Positions 39,484 to 48,438 of a stretch of DNA of 64,000 nucleotides are shown one piece after another; positions within the stretch are counted from its first letter, which is position 1; every line of letters begins with the position of its first letter. Made by a program: the position numbers and the translations under genes. This DNA is from Luteimonas marina (GTDB lineage Bacteria; Pseudomonadota; Gammaproteobacteria; Xanthomonadales; Xanthomonadaceae): the NCBI RefSeq assembly GCF_007859325.1, contig NZ_VOHK01000005.1:62001-126000 (forward strand). Direction: 5' to 3'. Under the pieces are notes generated by a model. The model made no database searches. It was not told the DNA's origin and worked only from the letters and a program-made list of their open reading frames with translations.

Positions 39484-40038
39484 ATGAGCGGCTATTGCGA
39501 TTTCGCGCCCGGGCACCCGCTGCACGGTCCCTACCACGACACCGAATACGGCTTCCCGCAGCGCGACGAATCCGTGCTGTTCGAGCGCCTGCTGCTGGAG
39601 ATCAACCAGGCCGGCCTGAGCTGGGAGACGATCCTGCGCAAGCGCGACGGCTTCCGCCGCGCCTACGACGGTTTCGACGTGGACAAGGTGGCGGCCTACG
39701 GCGCGCGCGACGTCGCCCGCCTGCTCGCCGACCCGGGCATCATCCGCAACCGGCTCAAGGTCGCGGCCGCGATCCACAATGCGCAGGTGATCCGCGGCCT
39801 GCGCGCCCCGCACGGCGGCTTCGCGCGGTGGCTGGACGCGAACGCGCGCGACGAGCACGGCACGGTGCGCGACAAGGCCTCGTGGGTGAAGCTGTTCAAG
39901 CGGACCTTCCGCTTCACCGGCGGCGAGATCACCGGCGAATTCCTGATGAGCCTGGGCATCCTGCCCGGCGCGCACCGACCGGATTGTCCTGTCGCGAAGA
40001 AACTCGCCCGCATTCGCCGCGCGGGCCGGGCGGCCTAG
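39484..40038 (+). CDS. tag: DNA-3-methyladenine glycosylase I
   Basis: A 184-residue glycosylase that excises N3-methyladenine. CDFAPGHPLHGPYHDTEYGF holds zinc-binding Cys and the YHDxEYG motif; LLEINQAGLSWETILRKRDG is the signature with the base-pocket residues; GIIRNRLKVAAAIHNA is the helix-hairpin-helix part. The C-terminal Cys/His pair is reduced (HRPDCPVAKK). The ATG is preferred to the GTG one codon before. Confidence 0.92.
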   Translation: MSGYCDFAPGHPLHGPYHDTEYGFPQRDESVLFERLLLEINQAGLSWETILRKRDGFRRAYDGFDVDKVAAYGARDVARLLADPGIIRNRLKVAAAIHNAQVIRGLRAPHGGFARWLDANARDEHGTVRDKASWVKLFKRTFRFTGGEITGEFLMSLGILPGAHRPDCPVAKKLARIRRAGRAA

Positions 40039-40069
40039 ACAACGACCTGTCCGTTGCACCCGGAAACGA

Positions 40070-40093
40070 TCCGGGCCGCTTGCGCGGCCCGGA
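40070..40093. terminator. Perfect 10-bp hairpin between convergent tag and sodA
   Basis: TCCGGGCCGC and GCGGCCCGGA flank the loop TTGC. It lies between the stops of tag and sodA. On the sodA strand it is followed by a weak T-rich stretch (TCGTTTCC), so it may act as a bidirectional terminator. Confidence 0.6.
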
Positions 40094-40118
40094 CATGGAA
40101 GCATTCGGCAAAGAGCAA

Positions 40119-40745
40119 TCAGCCCTTCACGGCTTCCTGGTAGCGGCGCTCGACCTCGTTCCAGTCGACGACGTTGTAGAACGCGGCGATGTAGTCCGGG
40201 CGGCGGTTCTGGTACTTCAGGTAGTAGGCGTGTTCCCACACGTCCAGGCCGAGGATCGGGGTGTTGCCCGAGCCGATGCCCTTCATCAGCGGATTGTCCT
40301 GGTTGGCGCTGCTTTCGACCGAGAGCTTTCCGGACTTGTCGACCGACAGCCACGCCCAGCCGCTGCCGAAGCGGGTCAGCGCGGCCTTGGTGAAGGCGTC
40401 CTTGAACGCGTCGAAGCCGCCGAGGTCGCTGTCGATGTGCTTGGCCACGTCACCGGTCGGCTGGCCGCCGCCCTCGGGCGACATCACCGTCCAGAACAGC
40501 GAGTGGTTGGCGTGGCCGCCGGCGTTGTTGCGCAGCGGGCCGCGCTTGTCCTCGGGCAGCGCGTCGAGGTTGGCGATGATCTCCTCGGCGGACTTGTCGG
40601 CCCACTCGGTGCCTTCCAGCGCCGCGTTGGCGTTGTTGATGTAGGTCTGGTGGTGCTTGGTGTGGTGGATTTCCATCGTCTGCGCGTCGATGTTCGGCTC
40701 GAGCGCGTCGTAGGCGTAGGGCAGCTTGGGCAGGGTGAAGGCCAT
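40119..40745 (-). CDS. sodA: Superoxide dismutase, Mn-type
   Basis: A 208-residue Fe/Mn SOD. The ligands are H27 ([16 protein letters not shown]), the His of [13 protein letters not shown], and the Asp and His of [15 protein letters not shown]. The [10 protein letters not shown] and [11 protein letters not shown] context favours manganese, but cambialistic use cannot be excluded. Cytoplasmic: no signal peptide. It is divergent from prmA with about 156 bp between starts. Confidence 0.94.
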   Translation of the reverse strand: MAFTLPKLPYAYDALEPNIDAQTMEIHHTKHHQTYINNANAALEGTEWADKSAEEIIANLDALPEDKRGPLRNNAGGHANHSLFWTVMSPEGGGQPTGDVAKHIDSDLGGFDAFKDAFTKAALTRFGSGWAWLSVDKSGKLSVESSANQDNPLMKGIGSGNTPILGLDVWEHAYYLKYQNRRPDYIAAFYNVVDWNEVERRYQEAVKG

Positions 40746-40889
40746 GTGCGATCTCCGTTCGGGGGTCGGGCCCGCTATTGTGCCGCGTCCGCGGTCAAAA
40801 CAGGGTCAATCGGCCGCAATGCTGCATTCCGGCGCACCTCGAGCGCACTCGAGGGTCGGTTTCCTGAGAAACCGGGGCAGCCGCCCGGC

Positions 40890-40895
40890 TAGACT
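40890..40895 (+). promoter_or_regulatory. Candidate -10 box of a leaderless prmA transcript
   Basis: TAGACT, then GTCGCC, then the ATG of prmA: the same six-base distance as for tag. No ribosome-binding site is seen. Confidence 0.55.
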
Positions 40896-40901
40896 GTCGC
40901 C

Positions 40902-41819
40902 ATGCCCTTCCTCGAACTCACCGTCCGCTGCCGCGAGGCCGAGCAGCCGCGCTACGAACACGCGCTGGAGGACGTGGGCGCGCTGGCGGTGACGATGCTC
41001 GATGCCGATGCGGACACGAGCAACGAGCACGCGATCCTCGAACCCGGCGTCGGCCAGACGCCGCTGTGGGATTCGATCGCGCTCAGCGCGCTGTTCCCGC
41101 ACGATGCCGACGCGCTGCTGCTGCTCGCCGCGCTGGAAGCCTTCGACCCGGCGCTGGACTGGACCGGCGCGGCGTTCCGCAACGTCGAGGACCAGGACTG
41201 GGAACGCGCCTGGATGGACCAGTACCAGCCGCTGCGTTTCGGCGCGCGCACCTGGATCGTGCCCTGGAACCACGAACTGCCCGACGAGGCCCGCGCCGCC
41301 GACGCCGCGGTGGTGCGGCTCGATCCGGGGCTCGCGTTCGGCTCGGGCACGCATCCAACCACCTCGCTGTGCCTGCAGTGGCTCGACGCGCTCGCCGCCG
41401 ACGGCGTGCTGCAGGGCAAGCCGGTGCTCGATTTCGGCTGCGGCAGCGGCATCCTCGCGCTGGCCGCGCTGAAGCTGGGCGCGGCGCAGGCTGATGGCGT
41501 CGACAACGACCCGCAGGCGCTGCTCGCCACCCGCGACAACGCCGAGCGCAACGCCGTCGACGCCGCGCTGGCCGTCTTCGAGCCGGGCCAGGCGCCGGCA
41601 GGCCCCTACCCGATCGTGGTCGCCAACATCCTCGCCTCCGCGCTCGATGCGCTGGCCGAGGTGCTGGCCGAACGCACCGCGCCGGGCGGACGCATCGCGC
41701 TGTCGGGCATCCTCGACGGGCAGGAGGAGGCGCTGCTGCAGCGCTTCCGTCCCTGGTTCGGGGCGTTGTCGGTCGCGCACGAGGGCGACTGGGTCCGCAT
41801 CGACGGCGTCCGCCGGTGA
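40902..41819 (+). CDS. prmA: Ribosomal protein L11 methyltransferase
   Basis: A 305-residue S-adenosylmethionine methyltransferase that trimethylates ribosomal protein L11. The N-terminal substrate-recognition domain (to about 95) begins [20 protein letters not shown]; the SAM site is [20 protein letters not shown] (about 172-191), with [20 protein letters not shown] before it and [15 protein letters not shown] after. All are PrmA signatures. Confidence 0.96.
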   Translation: MPFLELTVRCREAEQPRYEHALEDVGALAVTMLDADADTSNEHAILEPGVGQTPLWDSIALSALFPHDADALLLLAALEAFDPALDWTGAAFRNVEDQDWERAWMDQYQPLRFGARTWIVPWNHELPDEARAADAAVVRLDPGLAFGSGTHPTTSLCLQWLDALAADGVLQGKPVLDFGCGSGILALAALKLGAAQADGVDNDPQALLATRDNAERNAVDAALAVFEPGQAPAGPYPIVVANILASALDALAEVLAERTAPGGRIALSGILDGQEEALLQRFRPWFGALSVAHEGDWVRIDGVRR

Positions 41820-41864
41820 CGCGCGGCACGGCAGCGCGGCGCGCCTGCGTGGTTGAATGACCGC

Positions 41865-42878
41865 ATGTTCGTGAACTGCAAGCACTGCAACGCGCTGGTC
41901 GCGACCGATCCGGTCACCGACCTGCCGCCGGAACGCTGCCCGCGCTGCGCCGGCGTGCTGCGGCTGCCGCAGGCGTCGCCGGACACGGCCGCGACCGGCA
42001 ATGACACGCCTGCCGCCGCATTGCAGGACGTCCCAACAACCACGATTGCAGCAGGCGTCATCGAAGCTCCCGCGCAGCCCCCTGCGCCACCGGATCCCGC
42101 ATCACCGGTCCCCGACACCGCTGCAGCGGAACCGGCGAGCGTCCTCGACGAGGGCAAGGACACCGACGCCTCCGCGGAGAACGCGGAGGCCCCCACCGAA
42201 GCCGCAGCGATCGCGAACCCCGCCGGCGACGATGGCGCGACGGCGACGACACAGGCACCGGCGGACGCGGCGATCGCGGTCGCCGATGCCCCGGCCATCA
42301 CCACGCCAGCGTCCACCGACCCGGTCGCCACCGCAATCGAAACCGCAACCACCGCGGCATCCGGCCCGGGCTTCCTGTCCAGGACCGCGCCCGCGGCATC
42401 GGCACCCGCGGGCGCCCGGCGCTGGCGGCTTCCCGCCGCCGTCGCCTCGCTCGCCCTGCTGCTCGGCCTGCAGGTCCTGCTCGCTGACCGCGACCGCCTC
42501 GCCGCCGACGCGCAGTGGCGGCCGCTGGTGGCGTCGGTCTGCGGCCTGTTCGGCTGCAGCCTCCCCGCATGGCACGAGCCCGCGGCCTTCGCGCTGCTCG
42601 CGCGCGAGGTGCGACCGCATCCCGATGCACCCGGCGCGCTGCGCGTCAGCGCCACCTTCCGCAACGATGCCCGCTGGACGCAGGCCTGGCCGCGGCTGCT
42701 GCTGACGCTGTCCGACGTCGACGGCCGGCCGGTCGCCGCGCGCGCCTTCGATGCCGACGAATACCTCGCATCGGCCCCGACCGCATCGGGACTCGATCCG
42801 GGACAGACGGCGGACATCGCGCTGGACATCCGCGAGCCATCGGCCGCAACCGTGTCCTACGCGTTCGATTTCCGTTAG
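41865..42878 (+). CDS. Zinc-ribbon (MJ0042-type) and DUF3426 protein
   Basis: A 337-residue protein. The N-terminal zinc ribbon has two CxxC pairs (NCKHCNALV and RCPRCAGVL). A long low-complexity Ala/Pro/Thr linker follows to about residue 180. One membrane helix (PAAVASLALLLGLQVLLADR, about 190-210) leads to a C-terminal DUF3426 domain (LLAREVRPHPDAPGALRVSA, DGRPVAARAFDADEYLAS). Such proteins sit between prmA and fis in xanthomonads; function unknown. ATG is used; a TTG 12 bp upstream is possible. Confidence 0.85.
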   Translation: MFVNCKHCNALVATDPVTDLPPERCPRCAGVLRLPQASPDTAATGNDTPAAALQDVPTTTIAAGVIEAPAQPPAPPDPASPVPDTAAAEPASVLDEGKDTDASAENAEAPTEAAAIANPAGDDGATATTQAPADAAIAVADAPAITTPASTDPVATAIETATTAASGPGFLSRTAPAASAPAGARRWRLPAAVASLALLLGLQVLLADRDRLAADAQWRPLVASVCGLFGCSLPAWHEPAAFALLAREVRPHPDAPGALRVSATFRNDARWTQAWPRLLLTLSDVDGRPVAARAFDADEYLASAPTASGLDPGQTADIALDIREPSAATVSYAFDFR

Positions 42879-42946
42879 CGCGCGTCGATTCGACGAAATT
42901 CGCATTGTCCGCTGCGACCGCGAGGCGCTAGACTCGTCCGCCCGCG

Positions 42947-43273
42947 ATGACTGGTCCGCTTCGGCGCCGCATCGCCACGGCAGTCCCGAGCGTCCACTTG
43001 AACACCGCAGAACACACCGACCAGCACAGTGTCCGCAGCGCGCCGCGTGCGCCGCTGCGCGAGCATGTCGCCACCTCGGTGCGCCGCTACCTCGGCGATC
43101 TCAACGGCAGCGATGCCGACAACCTCTACCAGATCGCGCTGCGCGAACTGGAAATCCCGCTGTTCCTGGAAGTGCTGGAACATTGCGACGGCAACCAGAG
43201 CCGCGCCGCGACCATGCTCGGCATCCATCGCGCGACCTTGCGCAAGAAACTGCGCGAGTACGGCATCGCCTGA
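42947..43273 (+). CDS. fis: DNA-binding protein Fis
   Basis: A nucleoid protein of 108 residues by this start. The core [40 protein letters not shown] and the [23 protein letters not shown] with LREYG are Fis signatures. Family members usually start near residue 19 here, so the first 18 residues may be untranslated; no other Met exists, but GTG and TTG codons do. TAGACT at 42929 is a likely -10. Unlike E. coli, dusB is not upstream; the DUF3426 gene is. Confidence 0.92.
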   Translation: MTGPLRRRIATAVPSVHLNTAEHTDQHSVRSAPRAPLREHVATSVRRYLGDLNGSDADNLYQIALRELEIPLFLEVLEHCDGNQSRAATMLGIHRATLRKKLREYGIA

Positions 43274-43286
43274 CGCGCCCCGGCGC

Positions 43287-43396
43287 CGTCATCCCGGCGC
43301 AGGCCGGAATCCATCTTCGATCGCGCGTGGCGCGCCCGTGTTGCAGGAAACTGCCAGGGCACAGCCGAATGGATCCCGGCTTGCGCCGGGATGACG
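43287..43396. repeat. Family A palindromic repeat, copy 4 (CCGGCGCAGGCCGG variant)
   Basis: Left end CGTCATCCCGGCGCAGGCCG, right end CGGCTTGCGCCGGGATGACG, with a 60-base variable middle. It lies just after fis and before purH. Confidence 0.88.
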
Positions 43397-43460
43397 TTGA
43401 TCCGGGGTCATGCACAAGCTGCTGCCGCCGCAACCCGCGGCAGCCACAGGCGGAAGCCCC

Positions 43461-43466
43461 TATAAT
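43461..43466 (+). promoter_or_regulatory. Candidate -10 box of purH
   Basis: TATAAT matches the consensus exactly. Transcription would begin near 43473, just before a GTG at 43476 and 33 bases before the preferred ATG. No strong -35 box or PurR-like operator was recognised. Confidence 0.6.
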
Positions 43467-43505
43467 TTCGCCCTCGTGTCCGCGTCCCTCCCCGACCCTT
43501 CCCCG

Positions 43506-45092
43506 ATGACCCACGACCTCCTGCCCGTGCGCCGGGCGCTGCTGTCCGTGTCCGACAAGACCGGGCTGATCGAACTGGCCACCGCACTGGCCGCCCGCAA
43601 CGTCGAACTGCTGTCCACCGGCGGCACCGCGAAGGCGATCCGCGAGGCGGGCCTGCCGGTGAAGGACGTGTCCGAGCTCACCGGCTTCCCGGAAATGATG
43701 GACGGCCGCGTCAAGACCCTGCATCCGCTGGTGCACGGCGGCCTGCTCGGCCGCGCCGGCACCGACGATGCGGTGATGGCGCAGCACGGCATCGCCGCGA
43801 TCGACCTGCTGGTGCTGAACCTGTATCCGTTCGAGGCCGTCACCGCGAACGCCGGCTGCACGCTCGCCGACGCGGTCGAGAACATCGACATCGGCGGCCC
43901 GGCGATGCTGCGCAGTGCGGCGAAGAATTTCGCGCGCGTGGCGGTGGCGACCTCACCCGACCAGTACGCGGACCTGCTGGCCGAACTCGACGCGAACGAC
44001 GGCCGGCTGTCGGCGGCGAAGCGCTTCGCACTCTCGGTCGCCGCCTTCAACCGCGTTGCGCAGTACGACGCGGCGATCAGCAACTACCTGTCCGCGATCA
44101 CCGACGCCGCGGACGACGTGCCGGCGCGCGCCGCCTTCTCGGCGCAGGCCAACGGCAGCTTCGTCAAGGTGATGGACCTGCGCTACGGCGAGAACCCGCA
44201 CCAGCAGGCCGCGTTCTACCGCGACCTGTATCCCGCGCCCGGCTCGCTGGCGACGTTCGAGCAGCTGCAGGGCAAGGAACTGAGCTACAACAACATCGCC
44301 GACAGCGACGCGGCCTGGGAATGCGTGCGCCAGTTCGACGCGCCGGCCTGCGTGATCGTCAAGCACGCCAACCCCTGCGGCGTCGCGGTTGGCGCAGGCA
44401 CCGGCGACGCCTACGAGCTCGCCTACGCCACCGACCCCACCAGCGCCTTCGGCGGCATCATCGCCTTCAACCGCCCGCTCGATGCCGCCACGGCCAAGGT
44501 CATCCTCGACCGCCAGTTCGTCGAGGTGCTGATCGCGCCCGACTACGAGGCCGGCGCGCTCGAATACGCGATGAAGAAGGCCAACGTGCGCGTGCTGCGC
44601 ATCGCGCTGGCGCCGCCGTCGAAGGGGTTCATCGACACCAAGCGCGTGGGCTCTGGCCTGCTGATGCAGACCATCGACGACCGCGTGGTCACCCGCGACG
44701 AGCTGAAGGTGGTGACGAAGCTCGCGCCCACCGAAGCGCAGTTCAGCGACCTGCTGTTCGCGTGGAAGGTGGCGAAGTTCGTCAAGTCCAACGCCATCGT
44801 CTACGCGAAGGACAGCCGCACGATTGGTGTGGGCGCCGGGCAGATGAGCCGCGTGTACTCGGCGCGCATCGCCGGCATCAAGGCCGCCGACGCCGACCTG
44901 CAGGTAGAAGGCTCGGTGATGGCCAGCGACGCCTTCTTCCCCTTCCGCGATGGCATCGACGCGGCAGCGGCGGCGGGCATCAAGGCGGTGATCCAGCCCG
45001 GCGGCTCGATGCGCGACGGCGAGGTGATCGCCGCGGCCGACGAGCACGGCATCGCGATGGTGTTCACCGGCATCCGCCATTTCCGTCACTGA
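43506..45092 (+). CDS. purH: Bifunctional AICAR transformylase / IMP cyclohydrolase
   Basis: The last two steps of IMP synthesis in one 528-residue protein. The N-terminal cyclohydrolase (MGS-like) domain starts [20 protein letters not shown] with [13 protein letters not shown] and [17 protein letters not shown]. The C-terminal transformylase has [30 protein letters not shown] and [20 protein letters not shown] plus [19 protein letters not shown]. The start is placed after the -10 box and matches [14 protein letters not shown] in relatives. Confidence 0.95.
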   Translation: MTHDLLPVRRALLSVSDKTGLIELATALAARNVELLSTGGTAKAIREAGLPVKDVSELTGFPEMMDGRVKTLHPLVHGGLLGRAGTDDAVMAQHGIAAIDLLVLNLYPFEAVTANAGCTLADAVENIDIGGPAMLRSAAKNFARVAVATSPDQYADLLAELDANDGRLSAAKRFALSVAAFNRVAQYDAAISNYLSAITDAADDVPARAAFSAQANGSFVKVMDLRYGENPHQQAAFYRDLYPAPGSLATFEQLQGKELSYNNIADSDAAWECVRQFDAPACVIVKHANPCGVAVGAGTGDAYELAYATDPTSAFGGIIAFNRPLDAATAKVILDRQFVEVLIAPDYEAGALEYAMKKANVRVLRIALAPPSKGFIDTKRVGSGLLMQTIDDRVVTRDELKVVTKLAPTEAQFSDLLFAWKVAKFVKSNAIVYAKDSRTIGVGAGQMSRVYSARIAGIKAADADLQVEGSVMASDAFFPFRDGIDAAAAAGIKAVIQPGGSMRDGEVIAAADEHGIAMVFTGIRHFRH

Positions 45093-45105
45093 CCGTTTTT
45101 CCTGC

Positions 45106-45202
45106 CGTCATCCCGGCGAAAGCCGGAATCCATCTTGCCCTTGCTTTTCCAGTAACCAGACGGCAACGGCGAAAATGGATCCCGGCTTCCGCCGGGATGA
45201 CG
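45106..45202. repeat. Family A palindromic repeat, copy 5 (CCGGCGAAAGCCGG variant)
   Basis: Left end CGTCATCCCGGCGAAAGCCG, right end CGGCTTCCGCCGGGATGACG. It fills most of the gap between purH and purD, starting 14 bp after the purH stop and ending 17 bp before the purD start. Confidence 0.9.
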
Positions 45203-45218
45203 AACCCGGAGGCCTTGC

Positions 45219-46505
45219 ATGAAGATTCTCGTCATCGGTTCCGGCGGCCGCGAGCACGCGCTGGCCTGGAAGCTCGCGCAGTCGCCCCGCGTGGCCGAAG
45301 TGATCGTCGCACCGGGCAACGCCGGCACCGCGACCGAAGCGAAATGTCGCAACGCCGCGATCAAGGTCACCGACCTCGACGGCCTGCTCGCGCTCGCGCG
45401 GGATGAGGGCGTCGCGCTGACCGTCGTCGGCCCCGAAGTGCCGCTGGTCGCCGGCGTGGTCGACCGCTTCCGCGACGCCGGCCTGCGCATCTTCGGCCCC
45501 GCCGCCGCCGCCGCGCAGCTGGAAGGCAGCAAGGCCTTCGCCAAGGACTTCCTCGCGCGCCACGGCATCCCGACCGCGTTCTACTCGGTGTTCACCGAGG
45601 TCGAACCGGCGCTGGCCTACCTGCGCGAAAAGGGCGCGCCGATCGTGGTCAAGGCCGATGGCCTCGCCGCCGGCAAGGGCGTGATCGTGGCAACGACGCT
45701 GGCCGAGGCCGAGGCCGCCGTGCGCGACATGCTCTCGGGCAACGCCTTCGGCGACGCCGGCGCACGCGTGGTGATCGAGGAATTCCTCGACGGCGAGGAG
45801 GCCAGCTTCATCTCGATGGTCGACGGCGCGCACGCACTGCCGATGGCGACGTCGCAGGACCACAAGCGCGTGGGCGACGGCGACACCGGCCCCAACACCG
45901 GCGGCATGGGCGCGTACTCGCCCGCGCCCGTGGTCACGCCTGACGTGCATGCGCGGGTGATGCGCGAGATCGTCGAACCGACCGTCGCCGGCATGATCGC
46001 CGACGGCACGCCGTTCACCGGCTTCCTCTATGCCGGCCTGATGATCGACGCCTCCGGCGCGCCCAGGGTGATCGAGTTCAACGTCCGCTTCGGCGACCCG
46101 GAAACCCAGCCGGTATTGCTGCGCCTGCAGTCCGACCTCGTCGACCTGGTCGAAGCCGCGATCGACGGCAGGCTCGAAGGCGTCGAGGCGCAGTGGGACC
46201 CGCGCCCTTCGCTGGGCGTGGTGATGGCGTCGAAGCCGTACCCGGAATCACCGCTCACCGGCGACGTGATTGCCGGCCTCGGCAACGTGCCCACAGGCGC
46301 AACGGTCTTCCATGCCGGCACCGCCTTCGACGCACAAGGCAACGTCGCCAGCGCCGGCGGCCGCGTGCTCTGCGTCACCGCGCTGGGCGACACCGTGGCC
46401 GACGCGCAGCGCAACGCCTACGCCGGCGTCGACGCGATCTCCTGGGCCAACGAATTCCACCGCGGCGACATCGGCTGGCGCGCGATCGAACGCGAGCGCG
46501 CATAG
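45219..46505 (+). CDS. purD: Phosphoribosylamine-glycine ligase (GAR synthetase)
   Basis: A 428-residue ATP-grasp enzyme of purine synthesis. [20 protein letters not shown] is the N-terminal signature. The ATP-grasp core has [57 protein letters not shown] and [27 protein letters not shown] lies 6 bp before the ATG. It is the second of the purH-purD pair. Confidence 0.96.
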   Translation: MKILVIGSGGREHALAWKLAQSPRVAEVIVAPGNAGTATEAKCRNAAIKVTDLDGLLALARDEGVALTVVGPEVPLVAGVVDRFRDAGLRIFGPAAAAAQLEGSKAFAKDFLARHGIPTAFYSVFTEVEPALAYLREKGAPIVVKADGLAAGKGVIVATTLAEAEAAVRDMLSGNAFGDAGARVVIEEFLDGEEASFISMVDGAHALPMATSQDHKRVGDGDTGPNTGGMGAYSPAPVVTPDVHARVMREIVEPTVAGMIADGTPFTGFLYAGLMIDASGAPRVIEFNVRFGDPETQPVLLRLQSDLVDLVEAAIDGRLEGVEAQWDPRPSLGVVMASKPYPESPLTGDVIAGLGNVPTGATVFHAGTAFDAQGNVASAGGRVLCVTALGDTVADAQRNAYAGVDAISWANEFHRGDIGWRAIERERA

Positions 46506-46519
46506 CGCGTTCGATCAGG

Positions 46520-46582
46520 TCGCGCCTGAAGGCGCTCCTACAACAAGGCACGCGATTCCTGTAGGAGCGCCTTCAGGCGCGA
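46520..46582. repeat. Family C inverted repeat (CGCGCCTGAAGGCGCTCCTAC), copy 1
   Basis: TCGCGCCTGAAGGCGCTCCT and AGGAGCGCCTTCAGGCGCGA are perfect inverted arms of 22 bp around CAACAAGGCACGCGATTCCT. It lies between the convergent purD and extradiol dioxygenase genes, so it can serve as a terminator for both. A second copy is at 56930. Confidence 0.92.
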
Positions 46583-46588
46583 CCACCA

Positions 46589-47449
46589 TCAGACGTTCGC
46601 ATCCTCCGGCGGCATCCGCGTCTCGATCGGCGCGGCACCCTCGCCGCTTCCCGACGACTCCGGGCAGCGCCCGTCCAGCGTGTACGACGTCATCGACAGC
46701 GAACCATAGGCGTAACCGTCCACCAGCACCTTCGCCGGCCGCTCCGAGGCGGCCGCGAGGCCGGCGATGTACAGCAGCGGCAGGAAATGGTCCGGCGTCG
46801 GCACCGCCATGCGGAAGTCCGGATGCGAGACCAGCGACGCCACCTCGTGCGGCCGTTCCAGCATCCGCTCGCGCGCGGCCTCGTCGAAGCGCCTCGACCA
46901 GTCGAACGCGCCATCGGGCTGCTTCCAGTCGATCGCGCGCAGGTTGTGCACCACGTTGCCGCTGCCCACCACCAGCACGCCGCGCTCGCGCAGCGCCGCC
47001 AGCTTCGCGCCGAGCGCGAGGTGCCAGTCGATCGGCTTGCGCGTGTCGATCGACAGCTGCACCACCGGGATGTCGGCCTCGGGGAAGGCATGCACCAGCA
47101 CCGACCAGGTGCCGTGGTCGATGCCCCAGCTGTCGATGTCGGCGCCGACGCGGTCCGGCTTCGCCAGTTCCGCCACCTCCTCGACCAGCTCCGGCAACCC
47201 GGGCGCCGGGTACTGCACGTCGAACAGCGCCTGCGGGAAGCCGAAGAAATCGTGGATCGTGCGCGGCCGCGGCATCGCCGTCACCGCCAGCACGTTGGTG
47301 TACCAGTGCGCCGACACCGCCAGGATCGCCCGCGGTCGCGGCACCGACGCCCCGAACGCGCGCCAGGCCTCGGTGAAGCGGTTGCGCTCGAGCGCGTTCA
47401 TCGGGCTGCCGTGGCCGAGGAAGGTGGCGGGCATCAGGGACGTGGCCAT
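46589..47449 (-). CDS. Class III extradiol dioxygenase family protein (DODA/YgiD-like)
   Basis: A 286-residue protein of the LigB/DODA superfamily. [20 protein letters not shown] holds the first conserved His, [19 protein letters not shown] the second and third region, and [20 protein letters not shown] and [16 protein letters not shown] the remaining His residues that bind the active-site metal. Plant and bacterial DODA open the ring of L-DOPA; YgiD in E. coli has this activity. The physiological substrate here is unknown. Confidence 0.88.
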   Translation of the reverse strand: MATSLMPATFLGHGSPMNALERNRFTEAWRAFGASVPRPRAILAVSAHWYTNVLAVTAMPRPRTIHDFFGFPQALFDVQYPAPGLPELVEEVAELAKPDRVGADIDSWGIDHGTWSVLVHAFPEADIPVVQLSIDTRKPIDWHLALGAKLAALRERGVLVVGSGNVVHNLRAIDWKQPDGAFDWSRRFDEAARERMLERPHEVASLVSHPDFRMAVPTPDHFLPLLYIAGLAAASERPAKVLVDGYAYGSLSMTSYTLDGRCPESSGSGEGAAPIETRMPPEDANV

Positions 47450-47610
47450 TGTCGGATCAATCCAAGGAGGCTCGCGGCACTGTAGCAACAAGCCGCCGCG
47501 AAGGCGCAACGGATCGTTCCGCGGCAGATGGACACCAGGCCACCATGGCCTGCGAAACCACGCGTCCGTATCATCGCGGCGATTTCCGGCAGGCAGGTTC
47601 GGCACGCGCC

Positions 47611-48354
47611 ATGGATTCGGTCGAAGCACTCGAAGCCTTCGTCGCGCGCCACGGCGCCGCACTGCATTGGATCCTCAAGGACGCCTCCGGCGCATGGGCG
47701 CGCGAAGACCTGCGCTCGGAAGCGTATTGGTCGTTGCTCGAACTCCAGGCGGACTCGGAACGACCACTGGATCTGCAATCGGAAACCGATGCAGCCCGGG
47801 GACTGGATCACATGCGCCGGCGCGCACGCCTCACCGGCGGCCACATCCATCGCATCCAGCGTCCGGATCAGGCAGGCGACGAGGACGGGCATCGCGGCAT
47901 CGCCGGTTGGGATCGCTTCCTTGCCGACGAAGGCGAGCATCCCGCCACCCTGCTCGAAGCACTGGAATCGATGGCCGTCGAAGAACCGGTCGATCCGTCG
48001 CCCTACCATTCACCCGCCGCGGGCTGGATCCATCTCCTGCGCCGGTTCGACAACCATGTCGCCCGCCTCGCGGCGTTCCTGCTGATCTCGCCCTCCTGGT
48101 GCTACGCCTGCTTCCGTGAAGCCAGGCACCTGGCGATGACCCAATGGCCGCTTCCGCAGCCGGCGGCAGTGGGCGACGACCAGGACGCCCTGCAGCCGTG
48201 GCGCAGTTTCAAGCTCCCCACCCGCCACCGCGACGACCTGTCGGCACAACTGACGCTCGACTTCCGGCAGCCACCGGCGCAGCCCGCATCGGGGCAGCTC
48301 TGGCTGCTGCAGGCATCGGCCCGGATGGCATTCCGGAAGGAAAAGATGGAATAA
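47611..48354 (+). CDS. Protein of unknown function at the edge of the accessory island
   Basis: A 247-residue protein with no recognised family. The N-terminal half is acidic and helical ([39 protein letters not shown]). Near residues 175-200, [20 protein letters not shown] followed by [15 protein letters not shown] looks like a helix-turn-helix of the kind seen in sigma region 4, but weakly. There is no signal peptide or membrane segment. In-frame TTG (47449) and ATG (47545) codons would extend it. It is followed by a sharp drop in GC. Confidence 0.55.
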   Translation: MDSVEALEAFVARHGAALHWILKDASGAWAREDLRSEAYWSLLELQADSERPLDLQSETDAARGLDHMRRRARLTGGHIHRIQRPDQAGDEDGHRGIAGWDRFLADEGEHPATLLEALESMAVEEPVDPSPYHSPAAGWIHLLRRFDNHVARLAAFLLISPSWCYACFREARHLAMTQWPLPQPAAVGDDQDALQPWRSFKLPTRHRDDLSAQLTLDFRQPPAQPASGQLWLLQASARMAFRKEKME

Positions 48355-48385
48355 ATTTCTTTAAATTCAGCCAATTATGCTCAAA

Positions 48386-48413
48386 TTGCCATTTATCTAC
48401 CAATTCGTATATG
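48386..48413 (+). promoter_or_regulatory. Promoter of the Fic gene
   Basis: TTGCCA (48386-48391) and TATATG (48408-48413) with a 16-bp spacer make a good sigma-70 promoter in the only clearly AT-rich stretch of the window (48350-48425). TAGGAA is just downstream as a ribosome site. Confidence 0.65.
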
Positions 48414-48422
48414 TTTTGGTAG
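48397..48422. promoter_or_regulatory. Palindrome overlapping the -10 box of the Fic promoter (candidate operator)
   Basis: CTACCAA and TTGGTAG are perfect 7-bp arms separated by 12 bp. The palindrome covers the -10 box, so a dimeric protein bound there would block transcription. Centre spacing of about 19 bp fits one repressor dimer. The bound regulator is unknown; the XRE-type protein in the island has other palindromes at its own promoter. Confidence 0.55.
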
Positions 48423-48438
48423 GAACTTGGTGGATCCG

